Part shown: positions 45,022-53,658 of the stretch, piece after piece | Layout: each line of letters starts with the position of its first letter | Position numbering within the stretch: position 1 is the first letter of the stretch | From: an uncultured Oscillospiraceae bacterium | GTDB lineage: Bacteria; Bacillota; Clostridia; Oscillospirales; Ruminococcaceae | Assembly: GCA_949745795.1 (NCBI GenBank) | Contig: CATKAZ010000096.1 | Coordinates: forward strand, 34,006-98,005 | Reading direction: 5' to 3' | Length of the DNA: 64,000 nt | Made by a program: the position numbers and the translations under genes | The notes under the pieces: generated by a model | Seen by the model: only the letters and a program-made list of their open reading frames with translations | Database searches by the model: none | Told to the model about the DNA's origin: nothing

Positions 45022-45456
45022 ATGATTGAGAATGATACAATAAGACTTCTGCGGGAATGCGATGCAGGTATAAAAATGGGGATTTCATCTATTGATGATT
45101 CTTTAAAATATGTCCAAAACTCTGAGTTAAGAGAGTATCTTGAAAAAAGTAAAAGGGATAATGAAGAGATTCAGCAGGAGCTTCAGGAACTTCTGCATGA
45201 TTATCATGATGATGGAAAAGAGCCTCCTGCTATGGCTAAGGGAATGTCATGGATAAAAACAAATGTCAAACTGGCAGTTAACGAATCAGATGACGCTGTA
45301 GCCGAGCTTATAACCGATGGATGCAATATGGGGGTTAAATCACTTGCACGTTATTTAAATCAGTATAAAGCAGCAGATGAAAAGTCTAAGGGTATTGCCG
45401 AAAAGTTAATCAGTATTGAAGAAAGATTAGCAGTTGATATCAGAAAATTTTTATAA
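45022..45456 (+). CDS. Small four-helix protein, DUF2383/ferritin-like type
   Basis: A 144-residue all-helical cytoplasmic protein (RLLRECDAGIKMGISSIDDS, then SDDAVAELITDGCNMGVKSL). The pattern of a helical bundle with an N-terminal DTIRLLRECDAG-like segment resembles DUF2383/ferritin-like proteins that are common as single genes in Clostridia. No clear di-iron ligand set is visible. GAAAGGAA precedes ATG 45022; it is monocistronic between two terminators. Function unknown. Confidence 0.6.
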   Translation: MIENDTIRLLRECDAGIKMGISSIDDSLKYVQNSELREYLEKSKRDNEEIQQELQELLHDYHDDGKEPPAMAKGMSWIKTNVKLAVNESDDAVAELITDGCNMGVKSLARYLNQYKAADEKSKGIAEKLISIEERLAVDIRKFL

Positions 45457-45466
45457 ATAATATTAT

Positions 45467-45493
45467 AGAGTGCGTAATTTGCGCACTCTTTTT
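45467..45493 (+). terminator. Terminator of the 45022 gene
   Basis: AGAGTGCG-TAATTTG-CGCACTCT followed by TTTTTCT. Confidence 0.8.
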
Positions 45494-45527
45494 CTGAATC
45501 AAATATTTCTTATTTGCTATATAATAT

Positions 45528-45558
45528 AAAATTCCCTGTTTTTACAGGGAATTTTTTT
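45528..45558. terminator. Terminator of the 45557 small gene
   Basis: AAAATTCCCTGT-TTT-ACAGGGAATTTT with A/T flanks on both sides, so usable from either direction; it begins at the stop codon of the minus-strand gene. Confidence 0.75.
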
Positions 45559-45673
45559 AATTTCCTCCGGGACCGTCTTGTCGTTTACGTTTGTCAGGCT
45601 TGCTTTTTAGATGGGTACTTGTCCACTGATTGTTGACTGCCGTTTTCTCATTTTGTTTTTCATTTTTAGACAT
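45557..45673 (-). CDS. 38-residue basic peptide, unknown function
   Basis: Starts MSKNEKQNEKTAVNNQW and ends KRKRQDGPGGN. A strong CGGAGG ribosome site lies 7 bases before ATG 45673 and a terminator follows its stop, so it is very likely a real gene. The very hydrophilic, Lys/Asn-rich composition with a GPGG-type tail recalls small spore or coat-associated peptides of Clostridia, but I do not recognise a family. It is encoded opposite its neighbours and has its own terminator. Confidence 0.6.
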   Translation of the reverse strand: MSKNEKQNEKTAVNNQWTSTHLKSKPDKRKRQDGPGGN

Positions 45674-45838
45674 TTGTAACACCTCCGGCTGTAAAGTATT
45701 TTATACAAAATGAAATAAATTATACATATAGTAAGCTGCAATTTAACTTAAAGATTTGTAATTCTTTGTTGTTAATCTGTATGCATATTAAGTGACTGAT
45801 TTGAATATTTATATACAAAACAGTAAGGACGTGTTATA

Positions 45839-47110
45839 GTGAAAAGAAAACTATTAATTATTTTATGTATTGTTATTAGTATTGCATGCGGTTGTGCAGA
45901 TCAGTCAGAAAATTTAAAAACTGATTCAACGGGAGCAGTCACTCTTGGAATACAAACTATTGAGCAGCTTCAAGTTTTAGAACCATTTAACAAGGACATA
46001 GATGATACAAATTCTGATTATATTCCGTTAAATTATGAAAAACATCAGGCAATATGGCTTACTATGATGGATTATAATAATATTCTTAAAGGAAAAAATG
46101 AAAAAGAATTTACTGAAAGTATAAAATCGGTGTTTAATAATATAAAAAGTGCAGGATTTAATACTGTTTATGTTCATGTACGTCCTTATAATGATGCATA
46201 TTACGATTCGGAAATTTTTCCACGAGCAGAGTATTATTCTGAGGATATGGAATTTGATCCTTTTGAAATAATAGTAAGTGAAGGGCATAAAGAACAACTC
46301 TCCATACATAGTTGGATAAATCCTCTTAGATGTCAAACCGATCCACAGCTAAAAGAACTTGATGATAAGTATATTATAAAACAATGGTATAATGATAAAT
46401 CAAAAAACGGAACTTATATTATAAAAATTAAAGATAGATGGTATCTTAATCCGGCGTATGAAGAAGTAAGAGATTATGTGACTTCCGGAGTTAAAGAAAT
46501 AATCGAAAAATATAATATAGACGGTGTACATATTGATGATTACTTTTATCCTACACAAGATGATTCTTTTGATACAGCAGCATTTAAAGAATCCGGAAAA
46601 TCTGATTTGAAGCAATGGAGAACAGAAAATATTGATAATCTTGTTAAAGGTGTTAATAATACTGTAAAAAGTAAAAATACAGAAATGATTTTTGGGATAA
46701 GTCCACAGGGAAACATTGATTCGGATTGTAATGTTCTTTATGCAGATGTTAAAAAGTGGTGCAGTGAAGACGGCTACTGCGATTATATAGTTCCTCAAAT
46801 TTATTATGGTTTTGAGAATGAAAGTCTTCCATTTGAGAAAACTGTTAAGGAATGGATAAATCTTAACACAAATGAAAATGTAAAGCTTATAATCGGAATT
46901 TGTACTTATAAACTCGGCAAGGAGGATAAATGGGCAGGAAGCGGAAAAAACGAGTGGAAGGACAATGACGGAATACCTGCTAAACAAGCTAAATATGTTT
47001 TTGAAAGTAAGATAGATGGTTTAGCTGTTTATAGTTATGAATCGTTGTTTGATGATAATATAAAAGATGAACGGGAAAAATTATCGGCTGTATTGCTGGA
47101 AAATAATTAG
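45839..47110 (+). CDS. GHL10/DUF187-family glycoside hydrolase-like lipoprotein
   Basis: A 423-residue protein with a lipoprotein-like signal (IILCIVISIACGC). The GHL10 pattern is clear: QAIWLTMMDYNNIL at the domain start, FNTVYVHVRPYNDAYYDSE, IHSWINPLR, and GVHIDDYFYP with the paired Asp. Relatives such as Bacillus YngK are thought to act on cell-wall glycans, though few are characterised. The start is GTG 45839 after AAGGAC. It probably sits on the outer face of the membrane; the next gene is a small membrane protein. Confidence 0.82.
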   Translation: MKRKLLIILCIVISIACGCADQSENLKTDSTGAVTLGIQTIEQLQVLEPFNKDIDDTNSDYIPLNYEKHQAIWLTMMDYNNILKGKNEKEFTESIKSVFNNIKSAGFNTVYVHVRPYNDAYYDSEIFPRAEYYSEDMEFDPFEIIVSEGHKEQLSIHSWINPLRCQTDPQLKELDDKYIIKQWYNDKSKNGTYIIKIKDRWYLNPAYEEVRDYVTSGVKEIIEKYNIDGVHIDDYFYPTQDDSFDTAAFKESGKSDLKQWRTENIDNLVKGVNNTVKSKNTEMIFGISPQGNIDSDCNVLYADVKKWCSEDGYCDYIVPQIYYGFENESLPFEKTVKEWINLNTNENVKLIIGICTYKLGKEDKWAGSGKNEWKDNDGIPAKQAKYVFESKIDGLAVYSYESLFDDNIKDEREKLSAVLLENN

Positions 47111-47128
47111 AGGGAGTGAAATTAATCA

Positions 47129-47536
47129 TTGAAGCAAAATAAAATTGTACAAATTCGTAAAAAAAAATATTATAATCTTATTACATCACTTTCTGCCGGC
47201 GTCTTGGTAATAATATCATTAAGCTGCGTTTGTGCGTTTTGTATAAGCAGTATTGATATTTCGGAAAGTGCTATTAATATTATGATTGATTTTGTTATGT
47301 GTGCCGGAGGGTTCATTTCAGGATTTCAATTTGGAAAATTGAAGAGACGCAAGGGAATAGCAGGCGGTTTGCTTTGTGGATTATGGCTTGCTTTGATTGT
47401 AACGTTTTTCGGATTATTATATATGAGAAAATTAGTGTTTTTAACAACAATCAGTAACTTATTTTTTTTATGTATATCGGGAGCGGTTGGCGGTGTGTTT
47501 GGTGTGAATACTAAAATTCGCAGACCACCGTATTAA
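47129..47536 (+). CDS. TIGR04086 family membrane protein
   Basis: A 135-residue protein with four predicted membrane helices and a short basic N-terminus; the GGFISGFQFGKLKRRKGIAG loop with GLLCGLWLA is typical of TIGR04086. This family commonly precedes the SCIFF peptide gene in Clostridia, as here. The start is TTG 47129 with GAGGGAG upstream. Function unknown; an accessory of peptide export is a reasonable but unproven idea. Confidence 0.75.
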   Translation: MKQNKIVQIRKKKYYNLITSLSAGVLVIISLSCVCAFCISSIDISESAINIMIDFVMCAGGFISGFQFGKLKRRKGIAGGLLCGLWLALIVTFFGLLYMRKLVFLTTISNLFFLCISGAVGGVFGVNTKIRRPPY

Positions 47537-47581
47537 ACAGTAAATTATAAGAAATTTTATGAATTTTTTTGTAGAAACCTA

Positions 47582-47610
47582 TTGAAAAAAGCAGAAATAT
47601 ATGATATAAT
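47582..47610 (+). promoter_or_regulatory. Promoter of the SCIFF peptide gene
   Basis: TTGAAA at 47582-47587, 17-bp spacer, TATAAT at 47605-47610; GGAGG ribosome site at 47633-47637. Confidence 0.75.
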
Positions 47611-47644
47611 ATAGAGCAGTTTAAAAATAATTTGGAGGTTTTTT

Positions 47645-47782
47645 ATGAAGCATATTAAAACTATTAATAAAGCTAACCTTAAAGAAACAGCTAAAAAAGG
47701 TGGCTGCGGAAAGTGCCAGGCTTCTTGTCAGTCGGCTTGTAAAACTTCCTGCACAGTAGCAAATCAGAAGTGTGAAAGATAA
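47645..47782 (+). CDS. scfA: SCIFF ranthipeptide precursor (six Cys in 45 residues)
   Basis: Exactly 45 residues with six cysteines at 21, 24, 28, 32, 36 and 43 (GGCGKCQASCQSACKTSC core), the defining pattern of the SCIFF precursor, near-universal in Clostridia. The maturase encoded next makes Cys-to-alpha/beta/gamma-carbon thioether links. The ranthipeptide products have been linked to quorum signalling in some clostridia. It has its own promoter and a terminator-like hairpin before the maturase, which would make the peptide transcript more abundant than the enzyme. Confidence 0.95.
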   Translation: MKHIKTINKANLKETAKKGGCGKCQASCQSACKTSCTVANQKCER

Positions 47783-47800
47783 TTTTACTGGTTTGATATT

Positions 47801-47830
47801 AAAAGGGACATTTAAGTAAGTGTCCCTTTT
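47801..47830 (+). terminator. Hairpin between SCIFF peptide and maturase
   Basis: Perfect 10-bp stem AAAAGGGACA / TGTCCCTTTT followed by AAATTTTTA. Likely partial terminator that sets peptide above maturase expression. Confidence 0.7.
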
Positions 47831-47848
47831 AAATTTTTATGAGGTGAA

Positions 47849-49225
47849 ATGATGATACATAAGTATAAATTAAATGGTTACAATATTGTTTTGGATACAA
47901 ACAGCGGCGGTGTACATATTGTTGACGATCTAACATATGATTTGCTTGATAATGTAGAAGCACCGTTTGAAGATAAGTGTCCTCGGAATGTTGTTGAAAA
48001 GCTTTCAAGATTTTATCCGGAAGAGGATATAAATTCATGTTATGATGAAATTGTTCAGCTTTATAATGATAAGATTCTTTTTTCTGAAGATGACTATGAA
48101 AAGTTTGCAAAATATTCAGTAGCTTCTCCTGTTAAAGCAATGTGTCTGCACATAGCTCATGACTGCAATTTAAGATGTGAATATTGTTTTGCGTCTACCG
48201 GAGATTTCGGTAAGGGCAGAAAGCTAATGTCTTTTGAAACGGGTAAAAAGGCAATAGATTTTCTTCTTGAAAAGTCCGGAGACAGAGAAAATCTTGAACT
48301 GGACTTTTTCGGCGGTGAACCGCTGATGAATTTTAATGTAGTAAAGCAAATTGTCGAGTATGCAAGATCCAGGGAAAAAGAATTCGGCAAACGATTCAGA
48401 TTTACAATTACTACAAATGGAATGCTTTTAGATGATGATAAAATTGAATTCATCAATAAAGAAATGTCCAATGTTGTTCTTTCAATTGACGGAAGAAAAG
48501 ATGTTAATGATAATATCAGAAAAAGAGTTGACGGTTCAGGCTGTTATGATGTTATTCTTCCTAAATTTAAAAAACTGGTTGAAAAAAGAGGGGACAAGGA
48601 GTACTATGTAAGGGGCACATTTACAAAACATAATCTTGATTTCTCTGAAGATGTATTCAGTCTTTATAACGAGGGATTTGATCAGATATCAGTCGAACCT
48701 GTTGTGTGTGAACCGGAAGCGCCTTATGCTCTTACTGAAAAAGAACTGTCATCAATTTTCAGCGAGTATGAAAGACTGTCAGCCAGAATACTTGAAAATG
48801 AAAAGCATGGGGGAAAGTTTAACTTCTTCCACTTTATGTTGGATTTGGATCAGGGACCTTGTGCAATAAAACGATTGAGAGGCTGCGGCTGCGGAAATGA
48901 ATATGTAGCTATTACACCTGACGGGGATATTTATCCATGCCATCAGTTTGTTGGTCTGGAAGAATATAAAATGGGTAATCTTGAAGACGGTACCTTTAAC
49001 CTTGATATGAAGGCAGAATTTGCAGCATCTCATGTATATACTAAACCGGAATGTAAAAAGTGCTGGGCTAAATTTTATTGCAGCGGCGGATGCAATGCCA
49101 ATAATTATATATATGCCGGAGATATTCACAATGCACATAAATTTTCATGTCAGCTTGAAAAAAAGCGACTGGAATGTGCGATTATGATGAAAGCGGCAAG
49201 ACTTGAATGTGAAATAGCAGAATAA
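47849..49225 (+). CDS. scfB: SCIFF maturase, SPASM-domain radical SAM enzyme
   Basis: A 458-residue thioether synthase. An N-terminal precursor-recognition (RRE-like) region (about 1-90) is followed by the radical SAM motif CNLRCEYCFAS (about residue 109), the FFGGEPLMNF box, and a C-terminal SPASM region with RGCGCGNEYVAITPDGDIYPC, CKKCWAKFYCSGGC and a last Cys in FSCQLEKK. Acts on the 45-residue peptide encoded upstream. GAGGTGA precedes ATG 47849. Confidence 0.95.
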   Translation: MMIHKYKLNGYNIVLDTNSGGVHIVDDLTYDLLDNVEAPFEDKCPRNVVEKLSRFYPEEDINSCYDEIVQLYNDKILFSEDDYEKFAKYSVASPVKAMCLHIAHDCNLRCEYCFASTGDFGKGRKLMSFETGKKAIDFLLEKSGDRENLELDFFGGEPLMNFNVVKQIVEYARSREKEFGKRFRFTITTNGMLLDDDKIEFINKEMSNVVLSIDGRKDVNDNIRKRVDGSGCYDVILPKFKKLVEKRGDKEYYVRGTFTKHNLDFSEDVFSLYNEGFDQISVEPVVCEPEAPYALTEKELSSIFSEYERLSARILENEKHGGKFNFFHFMLDLDQGPCAIKRLRGCGCGNEYVAITPDGDIYPCHQFVGLEEYKMGNLEDGTFNLDMKAEFAASHVYTKPECKKCWAKFYCSGGCNANNYIYAGDIHNAHKFSCQLEKKRLECAIMMKAARLECEIAE

Positions 49226-49233
49226 AAATAAAA

Positions 49234-49267
49234 AATCCTCTGATATCTATATTAGTATCAGAGGATT
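49234..49267. terminator. Bidirectional terminator between scfB and GH5
   Basis: AATCCTCTGATA / TATCAGAGGATT 12-bp stem with A/T flanks; it lies between converging genes. Confidence 0.85.
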
Positions 49268-49289
49268 AAATTATTTATAAGTTCAAATT

Positions 49290-50951
49290 TTAAAGTAATC
49301 TTTTAAGCATGATCGAATCGAATACATTTAGCTTATTATCGTCATTGACATCGGCATTTTTTAGCGCCTGATCTTTAAGTACAGAGGTTTTTACAAGATG
49401 TTTATTGAGAAGTACCAGGTCAGCTATTTCTATAGTTCCGTTAAGATTTATATCGCCTTTAAGTTCAGGTTTAGGATCAGTTTCATCAGTCGGCAGAGGA
49501 TTAACAGAACCGTCTGAATCAAGATTGCTTCCTTCGGATTCTGCATAAGTTTTGTAATAATCTGAAACTGATATTCCTGTTCCGTTTATACCTAATGGCT
49601 TTTGATGGTCAAGACTAATATACTTGCCTGTTTTTGATGTTTGCCATAATGATGGTTCAAAAAGTCCGTATTTTTCATCGTCCCATGTAAGGAAGTCATA
49701 TGATAAAAGACCGCCGGTATCACCTGAGTTCGGATTAAGGCACCAGAATGTATGATTAATATGATTGTCAACCATGTAGTCACGCAGAAGCTCCATCCAC
49801 TTTTGGTTTTCGGCACCATCCATGTGACCGCCCCATTCTCCTATTAACAACGGAGCAATATCCTGATCATTGATATATGCCCATGTATCATACCAGTAAT
49901 CGTCAAGCAGTGTTTGTGTTGTAAAATCTTTTTGGAACCAAGTCTGCGGCCATACGGACGGACCGTAATCATGCGGTGAGTACACTATTTGACTATTTCT
50001 GCTGTCAGAACCCAGTTCAATAGGATAATCTTTAACACCTCTTAGGTTTCCGCCCCACCATCCGGCATAATAGGGAGGATTAGATTCTGAATCAGGCTGA
50101 CCCCAAGTAAAGCTGTTGTTTCTAACCTGCTGCTCGACACCTTCAATAAGAATTAAAGCATTAGGGTGAACGTCAAGTATGGCATTAGCGCATTTTGTTG
50201 CTGCATAAGCCCAGTTATTCTCATCCTTTGAACCGTCCCATTTTGCAGCCTGAACGCCTTCTTGTCCCTTGCCGTGAGGTTCGTTTTTTAAATCATAAGC
50301 TAAAATAGTGTCGTCATTTTTATACTTATCTGCTAACCAAACCAGTGTATCAATCCAAATATCAGTTGTGATTACTGTACCGTCTTTTGTTTCTTTTCCG
50401 TACCAAAGATTATAATTATGTCCTGAATTATCTGAATGAGGACTATGGATATCAATTAGAGCTTTGATTCCATATTTTTTACATTTTTGCATAATTATAT
50501 CAAATATTTCTTCACTGGTTTTAAGTGTTTTACCGTCTTCGAGGACAAAATCCCTGTTTATGTCCACATAAGGCGGTTCATAACCGGCCTGAACGCTCTG
50601 TACAGGATTAGGTGTTCCATTCATCCAAGAATAAATAAGTTCTGTAGAGATAGGGAAACGTATAATATTAATACCCTTATCAGCTACATTTGAAAGAAAT
50701 TTATCACAGTCGGCTGCGTAAAGACCGTGCGGAACGTTTTCCGAGCAGTTGAAACCAAACCAGTTTGCCCCCGTCAGCCAAACTTGATTGCCGTCTTTAT
50801 CATAAAGTCTGCTTCCTACAGCATGAAGCCAGTCGTCATTGTTATCGTCAACAGCTGCTGAAGTTGTAAATCCGCCGAAAGCAGAAGTTATACTTGTTGC
50901 TGCAACAGTCAAAAGAGTAGCAGCAGCAATAAGCTTCTTTTTAAAGTTCAT
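49290..50951 (-). CDS. GH5 endoglucanase with C-terminal dockerin
   Basis: A 553-residue secreted cellulase. Signal peptide (1-33), GH5 domain (about 40-430) with NIIRFPIS, DIHSPHSDN, acid/base in DLKNEPHGKG, SPHDYGPS and nucleophile in LLIGEWGGHMD, a Thr/Asp/Pro linker (TDETDPKPE) and a two-repeat dockerin (GDINLNGTIEIADLVLLNK, DVNDDNKLNVFDSIMLKR). ATG 50951 has AGGAGG upstream; the reading frame extends to 50993 but that part overlaps the promoter. Monocistronic. Confidence 0.93.
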   Translation of the reverse strand: MNFKKKLIAAATLLTVAATSITSAFGGFTTSAAVDDNNDDWLHAVGSRLYDKDGNQVWLTGANWFGFNCSENVPHGLYAADCDKFLSNVADKGINIIRFPISTELIYSWMNGTPNPVQSVQAGYEPPYVDINRDFVLEDGKTLKTSEEIFDIIMQKCKKYGIKALIDIHSPHSDNSGHNYNLWYGKETKDGTVITTDIWIDTLVWLADKYKNDDTILAYDLKNEPHGKGQEGVQAAKWDGSKDENNWAYAATKCANAILDVHPNALILIEGVEQQVRNNSFTWGQPDSESNPPYYAGWWGGNLRGVKDYPIELGSDSRNSQIVYSPHDYGPSVWPQTWFQKDFTTQTLLDDYWYDTWAYINDQDIAPLLIGEWGGHMDGAENQKWMELLRDYMVDNHINHTFWCLNPNSGDTGGLLSYDFLTWDDEKYGLFEPSLWQTSKTGKYISLDHQKPLGINGTGISVSDYYKTYAESEGSNLDSDGSVNPLPTDETDPKPELKGDINLNGTIEIADLVLLNKHLVKTSVLKDQALKNADVNDDNKLNVFDSIMLKRLL

Positions 50952-50997
50952 ATTGTACCTCCTAATCAAAATTAAAACCGCATTAATATACAATTTA

Positions 50998-51026
50998 ATT
51001 ATAAACTATAAATAAAAAAATGTCAA
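50998..51026 (-). promoter_or_regulatory. Promoter of the GH5-dockerin gene
   Basis: Minus strand TTGACA (51021-51026), 17-bp spacer, TATAAT (50998-51003). A strong consensus promoter for a secreted cellulase, located directly after the stop codon of the PBP gene. Confidence 0.78.
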
Positions 51027-51031
51027 GAAGT

Positions 51032-52375
51032 TTAGTTCAAACTATCTAAAATAACAGAAGCTATTTGTTCGGTTGAAACATCATAAGATTCTCTGTTTTC
51101 AATAAGAATGGCAAAAGCTATAGGGAAATCCTTGTCATCAACAAATCCTGTAAGCAGTGAGTTTTCTTCTTCTCCGTTCTTGACTTGTGCCGTACCGCTT
51201 TTAACTCCCAATGTATAGCCCGGAATTTTACCGGTATAATTCAGACCGTTTTCAAGCATTATGTCCTTTACTTCCGAAGCAGTCTGAGAAGAAAACAGTT
51301 GTTCCGAATAATTTGTAGATGCGCTTTCAACAGTTCTGCCGTTAACATTTGTTACATGGTCGATTAAATATGGCATGGTAGACTTTCCGGATTCATTTGC
51401 AATAGCGCTTTGCCACATCATCATCTGGCACGGACTGACAAGACTTGTACCCTGACCGATGCAGCTCCATTGAGTGTTGAATTCATTTTTATCTTCAAGA
51501 GTTGTTGAAGCTTTAGCACTGATAATACCGTCTATAGAAATTTCTGTTTCTTCAGAGCCGTTAACAGAGTATCCTAATTTTTTATAACAATTTTCAATAT
51601 CTGAAAGTGACCATCCGGAATCTTCCACCAACTGAGCGAAAAAGGGATTGCAGCTGTTTGCAAACGCTTCACGTATATTTTGAGTACCGTGACCGTATTC
51701 ATTATGACAGACTATGTCAAGTCCGGTATTGTTTGTGTACACACCATTGCATGTAAAGGATCTTTCCATAAGGGAGTCAATACCCATAGTTTCGATCGCA
51801 GAGATTAAAGTAGCCGTTTTTTGAGTTGAACCGGGAACGGTTTTATAAAATGCCTTACATAAAAGACTGCCTTCGGCAAGCTCCTCATATCCCTTTATAG
51901 GATCAACTGACGGACGGCTTACACATACCAGAATTTCGCCGGTTTTGTAATTGTAGGCTATAGCACAGCCGTCCTTATCTCCGAAGGCGCTGTAAACTTT
52001 TTCATTGGCGTCATGGCTGAGAGTGGAATAAATTGCGGCTTTTCCGCCTTTATATGTTATACCTGATGTAAAACTGTAATTGCTGAGCTTTTCTAAATTT
52101 TTTGCCACCAGAGTATTTGTCATCTGACCGCTGGCATCACCGATTAAATTTCCCAGATCTTTAAAATATCCGTCTGGATACTGTCCGATTTCGGCATTGT
52201 CATCAAAAATTATATCCCCGTTTCTGTCATAGATATATCCTAAATTTCTTGATCCTGAATTACTGATATAAAATGAAGCTTCCATTTGTATTTTGGCAAT
52301 CAGAATAACCATTCCTATAATGAATATAAAAATCATAAAGGTAATGAGTCGGCTTCCTCTTTTCAAACTTTTCAT
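51032..52375 (-). CDS. Class B-type penicillin-binding transpeptidase (PbpA/FtsI-like)
   Basis: A 447-residue membrane-anchored transpeptidase that cross-links peptidoglycan. One N-terminal membrane helix (about 10-29), a short dimerisation region, then the active-site motifs: VPGSTQKTATLI (SxxK), ANSCNPFF (SxN) and GVKSGTAQV (KSG). It is shorter than division FtsI and fits the PbpA class paired with RodA. It overlaps the SEDS gene by 4 bases, implying the pair acts as a polymerase-transpeptidase complex. Confidence 0.9.
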   Translation of the reverse strand: MKSLKRGSRLITFMIFIFIIGMVILIAKIQMEASFYISNSGSRNLGYIYDRNGDIIFDDNAEIGQYPDGYFKDLGNLIGDASGQMTNTLVAKNLEKLSNYSFTSGITYKGGKAAIYSTLSHDANEKVYSAFGDKDGCAIAYNYKTGEILVCVSRPSVDPIKGYEELAEGSLLCKAFYKTVPGSTQKTATLISAIETMGIDSLMERSFTCNGVYTNNTGLDIVCHNEYGHGTQNIREAFANSCNPFFAQLVEDSGWSLSDIENCYKKLGYSVNGSEETEISIDGIISAKASTTLEDKNEFNTQWSCIGQGTSLVSPCQMMMWQSAIANESGKSTMPYLIDHVTNVNGRTVESASTNYSEQLFSSQTASEVKDIMLENGLNYTGKIPGYTLGVKSGTAQVKNGEEENSLLTGFVDDKDFPIAFAILIENRESYDVSTEQIASVILDSLN

Positions 52376-53658
52376 ACAATTTTCCTCCTTCCTGCATTTT
52401 GTACATGAGGTCTTTCGGGAATAGGATATACCATAGCCTGACCGGCTTTAAGAAACCCTGCCATCAATCCGCAGGACAGCATAGAGCTTCCGCCTTGAGA
52501 TATAAATGGTATGGTAACTCCCGTAAACGGAATAATATTACACGAACCGAATATATTAAGAGACATTTGCGCTATAAATACTGCCGCAACTCCAACTGAA
52601 AGGGTTGTGTGAAAATAAGAACGAGGAGTGTTTATCAGAGCTGATACGATAATAAGCATAATCATGAATACTGCAAGGAGAGCAGTTAAAAGTCCCCATT
52701 CTTCGCTGATCGAAGAGAATACTATATCTGTATCGGCTGCCGGCACTTTGTAAAGTACTCCATGTCCCGGACCTTTTCCGAACCAGCCTCCCTCTGCGAT
52801 TGCAATAAGAGCCTGACACTGCTGCCAGCCGTTTCCGGTAGGATCGCTCCAGATGTCAACATGAAGTCTGTCCTGAACATAACCGGGTGCAAATTTAAGA
52901 GCAATTATGACAACAACCAGTCCGGCGGCACTGATGCCTATAAGAAGTTTTTTGGAAAGCTTGGCTTTAGGATAGCAGATACGCATTATAAATCCGCATG
53001 CCGCAACGGCAGCAAATGTCGGTAGACTTCCCAAATCTCTGCACCACCATTGCAGAAGCACAATCAGTCCCGTCAGTCCGAAAAGAATCCAATTGTCATA
53101 AACAATTCTTATTCCCAGTATTTTTTTCTTATTTTGCTGTGCTGCAAGAGAGGTAGCAAAAACAAGAGCAAAAAAGGGTTTGATAAACTCTGAAGGCTGA
53201 ATAGTTATGAAACCCAGATCGATCCACATACCTCTGCTGCCGGTAAAAAGTACAATAGAAATAATAAGTATTCCGATAATCCCGTAAAAAACATATTTGT
53301 ACTTTTCAATAAAGCGATAATTCTGAGCAAGTTTGAATCCTGCCTGACAGAAAACAAGTGCCATTACTGCAAAAATAAAATGTTTTACTGCAAACCCGAC
53401 TTTGCCGAAACATGACTGAAATATTACGCTCATATTCAGTACGGTTATAAGGAGAATATCAAGAGTATATGTATTTTGCTTTAAGAATTTTAATATAAAG
53501 AAATAGAGTATATCCGAACCTAAAATAATAGCTGAAAGAATTATAGGTGACATAATGCTGTCGTATTGTCCCTTAATGAAAACAATAGTCAAAAGTGAAA
53601 TATGAGTCAGCAATGAAAGAAATGTTATAATTGTATATGATAATCCGTTTTTATACAT
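52372..53658 (-). CDS. SEDS glycan polymerase, FtsW/RodA family
   Basis: A 428-residue polytopic protein with about 10 membrane helices. SEDS signatures are present: SRGMWIDLGFITIQPSEFIK, WWCRDLGSLPTF and GPGHGVLYKVPAADTDIVFS with the catalytic Asp. It polymerises lipid II into glycan strands. It directly follows the FHA gene (stop and start abut) and overlaps the transpeptidase gene. The FHA-SEDS-PBP order parallels the actinobacterial rodA-pbpA cluster controlled by Ser/Thr kinases. Confidence 0.92.
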   Translation of the reverse strand: MYKNGLSYTIITFLSLLTHISLLTIVFIKGQYDSIMSPIILSAIILGSDILYFFILKFLKQNTYTLDILLITVLNMSVIFQSCFGKVGFAVKHFIFAVMALVFCQAGFKLAQNYRFIEKYKYVFYGIIGILIISIVLFTGSRGMWIDLGFITIQPSEFIKPFFALVFATSLAAQQNKKKILGIRIVYDNWILFGLTGLIVLLQWWCRDLGSLPTFAAVAACGFIMRICYPKAKLSKKLLIGISAAGLVVVIIALKFAPGYVQDRLHVDIWSDPTGNGWQQCQALIAIAEGGWFGKGPGHGVLYKVPAADTDIVFSSISEEWGLLTALLAVFMIMLIIVSALINTPRSYFHTTLSVGVAAVFIAQMSLNIFGSCNIIPFTGVTIPFISQGGSSMLSCGLMAGFLKAGQAMVYPIPERPHVQNAGRRKIV

